A stretch of DNA of 64,000 nt. It comes from Anas platyrhynchos. Taxonomy: Eukaryota > Chordata > Aves > Anseriformes > Anatidae. Made by a program: the position numbers and the translations under genes. The stretch is taken from the NCBI RefSeq assembly GCF_047663525.1, contig NC_092606.1:7748501-7812500 (forward strand). The letters are read 5' to 3'. Shown piece by piece: positions 8,098 to 64,000 of the stretch. Position 1 is the stretch's first letter; each line of letters starts with the position of its first letter. The notes beneath the pieces are model-generated. The model had not been told where the DNA came from and searched no databases. It saw only the letters and a list, made by a program, of their open reading frames with translations.

Positions 8098-10933
8098 AGC
8101 TAATGCTGCTCCTGCCTGCCCTGTGCAGCTCTCAGGCTGCCGCCCGCAACGCACCTTCTGGAGGTATAAAGGGAAAACCCCCACGGCTGGCAGATTTGCT
8201 GGAGAAGCAAGGGTCTGACAAAAGCTCAGCTGGTTAATTCATTTTGTTTCCTGTGGGAATGCCTCCAGAAGGAGGCATTTTCACCAAAAAGGGAAATGAT
8301 AATCACAAAAACACACCCGTTCTCCCCCATAACCCTCCAAAACTAAAGCAGTGCTCTAGTTACCGCCAGAACAGGACACAGCCGAACTGTAATTGATGGC
8401 TTGGTTGGTCTCACTGAGGCTGAGAACAGCCTCCTGCAGCCTCACCCCATTACCACACCCCGTGGGCATTTTTAGAGTAACCCCAACAACCAGCTGGGTC
8501 AGCAAAGCTCTCCCCCTTCCCGAATTATTCTTACTGTCTGTTAAAAACAATAAATAAAACCACACTTGCAGCCTTGGAGCTCTTTGAGCAGCACCGAAGT
8601 ATTTCTTACACCTCAGCAGACCCACATTGGGGAGAGAACTCCCTTTGCTCCTGGGGCCGTGCTCCTGCCTCTGGGGCCAGTCCCCAGGGACCTGGTTAGA
8701 GATCCCATTTCTCTGCAGCCCGCAGAAACAAGCAGCGTGGTCCTGCTGTGCACCTGGGGCCAAGCTGGTGGCACCCTCATGATTTATCCCCAGTGCAGAC
8801 CCTCTTTGCCCCCAGACTGGGACGGCCACACACACTCACTCCAGGCGCAGTGTCCCCTCCACGAAGGCAGCTCAGGCCGTCCTGACTCGTCCCTCCTGCG
8901 TTTCAGAGCCCCCGGTTCCCTCTCAGACCTGCTGAGGCTCCATCTCAGTCTTCCTTCCCTCTCCCCAGGTGCTTCAATCTTCGTTAGGAGCCAACATGGC
9001 TCAAGCACGTGCTCAAGCGCTCCGATGTGTGGGGACGTTGCGCGGCGCTCAGCGGGAGCAGAGCCACAGCCCCCGGAGGCTGCTGAGCGTAGGAGCATGC
9101 AGAGGTGCACATCCAGGCTTCATTTAGTGCCTGGATGCGATGAATCCAGCCCCAGAGCAGCAACACCTACAGGATCTAATCCTGCTGCTTGATTTTAAAA
9201 TTGAAGGTCTCCTTGATGAAATGCCTTACCTACAATGCTACTTCCCAAACCGCAGGGCTCGGCCGATATTTACAGGCAGGACGTGGGGCAGAGCCCAGGC
9301 TGGTGACAGCTCCTGGGCTCCCTGCTGGCACTGCGAGGCTGCTGGGGAGGAGCTGAGGGGAGGGTGGGGAGGTGGCAGGCTGGGGACAGCAAGCAGAAGG
9401 CACTGGGAGCGAAGCTCAGCTGCAACGATGTTGGGGAACAGACTTACAGCAAACAGAACGGGAAAACTGCTATACACTGCTAATCCTTGTGCACATATCC
9501 CCTGGCACAAAAAAATAGGGAACTAAAAGTCCCAAGCCCTCACAGTTCACCTAAAAAAAAGGTCTGTAAGATGATTATGCAGGAACCAAATTTAATCGTG
9601 GCCTTTAAGTACAAGAAGAATTCAGTCCCATTGGCTTTCCAGGGCACGTTCAGACCCTCTAAAGCTCCAGGAAAAATATTGACGTGTCTCTTGATGGATG
9701 GATGTCACTGGCTTTTACTCTTGGAGTGCAAGAGTGAAATTCCTGATTATGCACAGTCTGTATAGTCAGCAGCCACTGCAGTGACTGCATTTGCCCTTTG
9801 AGTGCCATCTCTCATCTGTTGTCAAAATGTAGAGATGAAGCTTCTAATCCCAAGGTTAGAAGCAAACTATGGATAAAACAGCAGCATCAGCACGTGCATA
9901 ACAATCAGTCCTAAAATAAAATTAAATCTAACGCCTTAAGAAACAAGACCAAGGTTTGAATTGATCTCATTTGCGTTCTGTAGCTTCCCTTACTCTAAAA
10001 ACCCTCCACCAACGTTTTCCATCCTGGAGAGCTCTCCCAGTGTGGGCCGTTTATCAGGAAATCAGTTTAAAAGCATCAGGTACGCAATTTTAAAGGAGCT
10101 AGGAGATGAGTGAGAAAGGAATTCACCCCTAAATGACACAAACGCCAAACCTGCCACTTTTCAGCATTCAGTACACGCACACTCACAGGCCTGGCTGCAG
10201 CTGATGGAGTGACCTCGTGGCTCTTTGGGAAGAGCCATTTCATCAGCAGATGTCCCCAGCACATGAAGCCTTTATGTGTAAAAGCACATCCCGGTGCTCC
10301 AGATCTCTACAGCATCCAGAGGCTCCTTGCACGTTCCAGGGAATATCAGGTAAGTTCTCGTCCTTTACAATGCTGCCCTGAACAAAGTGATCAGTGTTGT
10401 CAGGATTTACACCGTGCAAAAATTCAGGGATGAAAGGGGAAGGAAAAAAGAAAGGAAAGGAAGAAAAAAAAAGAAAGGCAGAGAGATCGACAGTGCAAAC
10501 TCCAAAAGGAAGATCTCATCTCCGTTCAACTGCTGTCAACAGATATTCTGCCACCAACTCCAACAGGAGCAGGACCGTGTCCTGGTATACACAAGTGCTT
10601 TACCTGTGCATTAACTACAACAGTCGCCCTCTGATGTAAGACCTGACATCGATGTCATTTTTTTTCCTGATCTTTGAAATAGAGAATGCAAAAAAAGCAA
10701 GAAAAAGATCTCCAGGGCAAACAACCCCAGAGACAACGTTTGGTTTTGTTGCGTTACAAATAAAACCACATTCATTCGTCAAGACACCCATCTACAAAGC
10801 TGACACGTGAAGCACAAGTGGAGAGCAAGGCACACATGGAGGAGCGCACGGACACCTCGCGGGAGGAACGCAGCTGCCCACGAGGCCGAGCCAGCCCTCC
10901 GCCAGCTGAGCTACCCCAGGATCCACTCTTTTC

Positions 10934-10939
10934 TTTATT
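10934..10939 (-). terminator. CAMKK1: Candidate proximal CAMKK1 poly(A) signal
   Basis: TTTATT on the plus strand reads AATAAA on the minus strand, about 165 bases after the CAMKK1 stop codon (11104-11106). It is the nearest canonical signal and would give a short 3' UTR. Confidence 0.55.
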
Positions 10940-11103
10940 GCTGCTCTTTTCCTCCTGTTGGCTTTGCTAGGTTGGTTGGTCAGGTTTGTTTTTTGCTTTG
11001 CAGGCCCCAGACTTGGCGATGAGGGCGGATGCGTGCTAGACAACACCGTGATGGGCACAACAGCAGCAGCACGGGAGCGAGCAGCCTGCGGCGCCACGTG
11101 GCT

Positions 11104-58158
<47,055 letters not shown>

Positions 58159-58248
58159 CGCCAGGCCCGGCTCAGGCAGCGCTGCGCAGAGCAGTGACAC
58201 CAGCGCTCACCGGCAGCATGCGGCACGAGGAGCAGCTCCACGAGACAC

Positions 58249-61200
58249 CTGGAAGGAAGCACAGAGAGGTAACGGTGCTAATGGTGCTCAGCAGACACAG
58301 CCGAGGCAGCTCCTGGCTCCTTCCCCCAGCAGGACAGGCGAGGTGTGAGCGGTGTCACCCAGGAGAGGCAGGGCTGAGCACTGCGCTGCCTGCAGGAACT
58401 TCCACGAGCGATAAGGCTGAGATTTTATCTGTGTGACACGCAGGCAGAGAGAACTTCTGCAGCTCCAGCGGGGCAGCCCACGTTTACAGTAAGGGGAAGT
58501 GCGGCTTCTCCCCAGCCAAGGGGAAAGGGTCAGCCTGATGGCCTCTTCAATTCTTACTTACAGGGGACAAGAGCTGCTGGTACGCGGCCAAAGGCAGCAC
58601 GCAGCACACCCAGTCCACAGCCATGTAGGGCTCCCCAGCAGGCTCCGTTGCCCTGCATGGCCCCACGGTGTCACAGAGCTGCCTGGAAGCCAAGCCACGG
58701 CCACCGACTCGCTCCCCAGCAGCCAGTTCCCCTGTGCAGCTCCCTCACCAGCCGAGGTGGGATTTAAAAGCGGGTCTGTGGGTCTGGGGTCTGCTCTGGC
58801 CCCCGTGGCTGCAGCCTATGTGCAAACACCCTGCAGTTTCAGTGCTCACCATACATAAAAGCTGCCCGGAGCTGCAGCTCACCAGAGCTTTGTGCTCGTC
58901 GGCACGTGGGCTCTGTCCTGGCCTTTGGAAGAGGCCTGCAACCTCTGGTTTGTGTGCATAAATACCCACACAGGGCAGGGAACACTCACAGGGCCCTGCT
59001 TTTACGCTGGCCACGCTCAGTTTACTCAGGGAAGGGGAGGCCAGGCGAGTTCAGGAGGCTGCAGGCAGCCACCAGGCTGGGAACACCGGCAGGCTCCCCA
59101 GGCAGGGGCAGGGAGCAGAGGTCGAGCCCGGCCTGGAGCTGCCCAGCGACGCTCGGGTGAACATCTCCCGCTGGGTGCTGCTGCAGGGAACGACCTCTGA
59201 GTGCCCTGCAGACGCACAGCAGCCAAACTCCAGCAAATCTTCCATAGCAATACAGAAACTGGAGGACAATTTGGATGACAGGCATAGCCCCGGGTTGCAT
59301 GCCAACCACGCCATGCACCGAGTGTCACAGGGAGGAAAAATCCACCCCCAACACGATCTTTCTTCCCCACAGGCCCGCTGCTCACCTCCCTCCTCTCCGT
59401 CTCCATCCCGGAATAATCTTCCCCCCTTCTCCTGTCTTTTCTGCAGCGTGTTTGAAACAAATTGACAGGAACGTCAGTCACTTGGAGCAGTAATGAAACG
59501 GTGAAATCAGCTTTAAAAGCTTCTATTAAAACTATATTTAAACCCTTCAATCCCTGAGCACAAATCCTTTCAGAGCAGGAGGCAGGCAGCGGGGGGTGGC
59601 AGCAGCAGCAGGGGAAGGGGCGCTGGGCTCCAGCAGCCCCCAACCCCACAGAAAAACCAGTGTGCCAGCCCCTTTGCAGGACCTCCCCTCTCCTCTCCAG
59701 CCTACCCCCACTCCAGGTTCCCCCACAGCCCCTGTTCCCAGCCCCATGCCCCCTAACTTGTCCTTATTACCAGGCTGCTCCAGAGCCAGCTGCAGCCCCG
59801 AGCTGGCTCAGCACCGATCCCGTCCTTCAAAACGCACCCGTGTGAAACCTGCCGTGCTCTGCTGCCAGCTGAGCTCTGCACTTGGAGAGCTTCTGGCCTG
59901 ACACAGGGCCAGCAGGTCAGGGCAAATGGCCAGCCTGCAGCTGCCCCACTGCCTCCCAAGCCGCCTTCCTTGTGCTCCACCTGCAGGGCTGGGCTGTGTC
60001 GCTCCCATTCCTTCTGGTCACTCCCCAGACAAACGTCTGTAACTGGGGACCAGGGAAGCACCAAGCGAGGGGGCAGCACACAGCTCACCTGCTGGCCTCC
60101 CAAAGCTTCAGTGAATCCTCGGGTAATTCCCAGCTTCACACCAACCCCATAACCAGTCCACCAGATCAAACCGAACAGATCCATCCAGCATCGCAGCACG
60201 ACACAGCGCTGCTGGAAGTATTCTGCAAGAAATCCAGCGAGGCTTCGAGAGAGCCATTGTTCATCTGTTCAGTTGGGCTTGGTTTGGATTCTACTGGTTT
60301 GAAGGATTCCTTTCCACAGCTAAATCCTCCAGCAGGCTATCAGAAAAGAACGGGTTGTGAGCGAGCAGATCCGTCACACCCAGAGCAGCCTCACCACGCA
60401 GGATGCCCTGGACAAAAGGCAATCACTTCTCCCAAACAGCGATCTGCTGCTGCAGAGCTGGGCACTGTGCTCCAGACAGGAACTGAAGCTGCAAACAAGC
60501 TTATATGAGCAGAATTAATTCACTTACACATACCTTATTTACTGGGTCTCCCTCCAGCTATTCCTCTCCTGCAGGCAGACAGCCGCCTCGCCGGTGTTTT
60601 CCGCAGCGTATTTATCAAGCGGCTGCACGTTTCCCTCACAGGCACCGAGCAGAGCACGGCAGAAGACAAGCTTTTAGAGGGAATCTGATTCTGGAGAAAT
60701 GTCTCTGTATTGTACGTGGGAGCAGGAGATGAGCAAACGTAATTAATTTTGCTGCTCCATAACGTATTTCCAAGCACTGTCTGAAAAAGGAGAGGTGGTA
60801 GAGCTGGTTTGCTGCTTGGTGTTTCCATTTGGCTAACGGGAAACGTTCTCACAGGAGGGACGGGGAGGTTACAGTGCCCTGGGCTCAGCATCTCCAGCTT
60901 CATTTCCTGATTTTGCTACAGGCTGCCCAGGAAAATGACTTGAGAGCTTCACGTGCCACAGTTCCCATGCTCAGAGGAACGACGCCGCGCTCAGCCCGCC
61001 CCGTCCCGCTTCCCCTTTCTGTCCCTGAGCACACACTCGCCCCGTGCTCAGGCACCGGGAGCCAGACCTGCAGTTTGCAGGGGAAGCAGCCAGGCAGCAA
61101 TCCTGCCCCTGCTCAGAGCCAGAGACCCCCTCAGGTGCCCGCAGTGCCCTCCCCAACAGCCTGGGGACCGGAGGCACAGCGTGGGGCACGTCACACCGCA

Positions 61201-64000
61201 GCACTGCTTGGAGGCCGACCCCATTTGGTGCCTCTTGACTATGCAAGACCCAGAGGCAAAAGAGAGGTCCCAAAGAGCACGGAGGGCTTTGTCTGCTCCT
61301 TTGGTATGCAGCAGCAAGGTCAGGGGGCAGGGCAAGTTTTCCAGCCAGCCACGTACTGGGATGACCTGCAGACGGATGCCACCGCCAGCACCAGCACCCT
61401 TCAGGGCAGTCCCCCAGCCCTAGGCACGCCCAGCCCTCCCTGCCTCACCTGCTGCTTGGTTTCCTCCCAATGCTCCCCCGCAGCAGCACAGCACGGATTA
61501 ATTATCTGCTCTGGTGCTGTCAGCCAGCACCAGAAACTCCCTTTAAGGAGAGAAGCGGCGAGTCCGAGGCTGGGCAGCCAAGCCCTGAAGTGCTCCTCAG
61601 ATGACATTTTTGAAATATTAGGTCAGCGAGTCCCTTTCAGAGCCCGGGCTGTCTCTCCACACCAAACACCGCAGCCTATGGCTATTTCCATCCCGGAGTG
61701 TCTCCTGAGCTCCCCTTTCTGCAGCTGGGTCTGCAGGACTTTGGGCACTCCTGACACGAGGGAGATGCACGTGCATCACCCCGATGCCAACAACCTCGTA
61801 CACACACCCAAATCCCAACCAACCTGACCAGACATCTGCAGGACGTAGGAGCTGATGGGGGATTTGCCTCTCATGCACCAGGACAACAGCCGAGCTGCCA
61901 CGAGCCCCATGTGAGACACCAAGAACCAGGGAGGTTGTTTCATGTACCTACAAAGCCAAAAAGAGAGCACGACCCTGCAGAGATATCAGGGCAGCCGGAC
62001 AGCAGAGCAGCCCACGTGCCTGGCAGAAGGGTAACCTGCTTCAGGTACAGGCCCCTGACTAAAACCAGGAGAAATTCCCACAAACCAAAGACTAAACAGG
62101 AAAGCAGTGTTTGTGCTTTTCGCACACACCATCCACGTGCTTTTCAAGGCCCTCGTTGCAGAGCCCAGCCATGTCTTGCTGAGAATCACTCCGTCCTGCT
62201 CTGACCGTTCACGTCTTTTTTCCTCTCCCCAGTCCTTGGCAGTGAGCCTGGCTGTTGTGCCACAGCTGAAAATTAGATCATAAAAGAGAGGCCCTTTGAT
62301 TGCTCCTGTGAAGCTCCTAGCACAGCTTTAAAAGCAACCACTGAATGACAAGAAACGGCATTTCTGTGATTCCAGCTCGTGTGAGACACCTGAAAAGCAG
62401 GGCTCAGGCCCCTGCCCCATTTCCTGAATGACAACAAACATGTCCCGGCCACTTTTCTTTACCTGGGAAATGTGTCATTTCTGCCTCCTTTTGCTTACTG
62501 TCTACGTGTCTTAGCAAGGCAGGGGGGTTGAAAAGGCGTTTTAGGGCTAGCCCGGTCCCCGAGCCACAAAGGACAAGCACCCTGAGGACACATTATTCCA
62601 TCCTCGCCCTCCTCTCCCTCACTGTCCCCTCGGTGATGAAGCCAGCTCTGTGCTTTCCTGGTCCTGGGGCAAGGCATGCATGCAGAGGTGAGACGGCGGG
62701 GTTGAGCTCGGCAGTGGGCTCCTGATATCATCATATAAAAAAAAAAATTAAGTCTTTACACCATGGAGGGTGTTATTCCAACTCTGGAGTAACTGCTGGC
62801 ACGCTGAGCTGTGTTTTGGAGCTGCCTGGATGCTGAACCAAACCCTCCAGCCCACGGCAGGAGCGCTAACAGGCACCCTGCGCACGGCGCGCTGAGCTCA
62901 GGGAGCTTCACAAAAGCTTCCCCGACTGCATTCTACCTCCTCGCCCCACGTTCTAATTATACGATTCAATACATTTGCATAATCAGATGCAATTAGACTA
63001 ATTGCACATGTAAGCAATAATCAACCAAAAATTACTCCGAAGGAAAAAGTTTCTGCTTCAGGAAATTCCCGTGGCAAGGCCGCCCTGAGGACTGGCGGCT
63101 CCACCTGGCAGTGACGCTCAGCACATGGACACAGCCACCGAGAGCCCCAGGTAAGGGGGTAAAACAGGAGCCCTTCACTCCACGGGGTGCCTTTGGGGTG
63201 TGTTAGTTTGCAAGTTACAGCCCAAGAGGCACGGGAATGGCCAGTGGGAGGCACTGAGCCTGCACAGCATCACTGCGAGCAAAATGTGTGCAAGAAATGC
63301 TTCCCCTCACCCCTACCATACCTGGGAGCCGGCACAGCCCAACAGCACTCCTGCCACTGACCTCAGATTAAAACAAATCCCGTTTGCCCTTGGGACAAGA
63401 GACAAAAGCCTTGCAGGGTGAGGAGCCCGGCCGCTGTATGGGACTGACATTAGCCCCAGACACTGCAGACGGGAGGATCAGGGAGGTTGGTGTGAGATGA
63501 GAGCACTGAGCCTGGTCGTGCTGCCTGACCGTGCCACGTGGGATCTTTTGCCCTACCTCCACGAGACCCTGTGGGCAGTAATAGGGAGGAGTTGGGCCAG
63601 GTGACAGGCACACAGCTGAAGGATACGCACATCATTCACGGTTTGGTATCTGAAGAGTAAGAAAGGAGAGCCTGGCTTCAGAGCTGCTCGTTCTTGCTCC
63701 TGTCTGTTTCTATCCCGACTGACCTGGACCTCAGAACCTGCACTCCAAACCTCCTCTTCCAAAAGCCATCAGGAGTGCAGGAAATACCCCAAACACGACT
63801 TGTAGCTTGCACAGGCAAAGCTGAACCCCATAACCCCTAGGAAAAAAGCCTTTTGGCCAGCACCACCAAAAGCTCACCCTGCTACAGCCTGAGCACCGTG
63901 TCCTCGCAGCACGGGGGCTGCCTGCAGGGTCGGGGCACGATCTGTACACCGAGGGAGCGGACCCGGAGGCGAAGCTGAGCAGGGAGGAGGAGAAGTGGCC
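58249..64000 (-). other. CAMKK1: Upstream CAMKK1 sequence (probable intron before the start-codon exon)
   Basis: The start-codon exon appears to open with a splice acceptor at 58249-58251, so a noncoding first exon should lie farther right. I could not identify it with confidence in this 5.7 kb. I looked for the C-terminal exons of P2RX1, the human neighbour on this side, and did not see them. A homeodomain/POU-type motif cluster lies at 62951-63010. Confidence 0.55.
62951..63010. promoter_or_regulatory. Candidate enhancer: octamer plus TAAT-type motifs
   Basis: An AT-rich island in GC-rich surroundings holds CTAATTAT (62953-62960), a perfect POU octamer ATTTGCAT (62973-62980) and a 17-bp palindrome GCAATTAGACTAATTGC (62989-63005) made of two inverted homeodomain-type TAAT cores. 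A regulatory role is inferred from motif density only. Confidence 0.4.

Larger units (their letters stand above)
3710..10930. other. Intergenic region between MIS12 and CAMKK1 (tail to tail)
   Basis: I see no supportable gene in this 7.2 kb. The reading frames here lack recognisable domains, many begin at non-ATG codons, and they overlap freely on both strands, as expected in GC-rich DNA. It holds a 17-T run (3881-3897), a CpG-dense patch (4441-4512), a 21-bp tandem repeat (7098-7166) and a decayed 22-bp repeat (8042-8097). A minus-strand poly(A) hexamer at 6497-6502 means some of it could be an extended CAMKK1 3' UTR. Confidence 0.6.

Noticed and set aside
60829..61827. 332-residue stop-free plus-strand frame
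   Set aside because: It opens at TTG, is Pro/Ser/Gln-rich without domains, and overlaps several minus-strand frames. Conservation of frame in another bird would be the test.
61776..61970. Minus-strand frame with a hydrophobic N-terminal part, considered as a P2RX1 or other exon
   Set aside because: No match to P2RX1 C-terminal sequence and no convincing acceptor and donor pair in phase.

Overview
The window looks like vertebrate nuclear DNA, most likely from a bird. It holds split genes with GT-AG introns, a CpG-rich promoter, vertebrate poly(A) signals, and traces of CR1-type LINEs. Three protein-coding genes are supported. All were recognised by reading the conceptual translations and comparing them with remembered human orthologues; no database search was run.

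Layout: (1) 388-2360, minus strand: DERL2, five coding exons (residues 1 to about 175); its last exons lie beyond the left edge. (2) 2361-2697: a compact GC-rich bidirectional promoter with three inverted CCAAT boxes, an E2F-type site, ETS-type sites and a YY1-type site over the DERL2 start codon. (3) 2698-3324, plus strand: MIS12, an intronless 208-residue reading frame with a poly(A) signal near 3674. (4) about 3710-10930: intergenic sequence with low-complexity repeats and a small CpG-dense patch, but no supportable gene. (5) 11104-58158, minus strand: CAMKK1, fifteen coding exons that join in phase to a predicted 533-residue CaMK kinase, including a small terminal exon (11104-11176) more than 6 kb from its neighbour. 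(6) 58249-64000: upstream CAMKK1 sequence, probably the intron before the start-codon exon plus flanking DNA, with no further exon identified.

The genes do unrelated jobs: DERL2 in ER-associated degradation, MIS12 at the kinetochore, CAMKK1 in calcium signalling. DERL2 and MIS12 are head to head and share a promoter; MIS12 and CAMKK1 are tail to tail. In human 17p13.2, as I remember it, CAMKK1 lies more than a megabase from DERL2/MIS12, so this adjacency reflects a rearrangement in one lineage.

The most interesting non-genic item is a roughly 1 kb decayed LINE in antisense in the largest CAMKK1 intron (about 37435-38490). Its pattern matches a CR1/L3-like element still recognisable in turtles and crocodilians. 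I found no operon, CRISPR array, virus-like block or other undescribed system.
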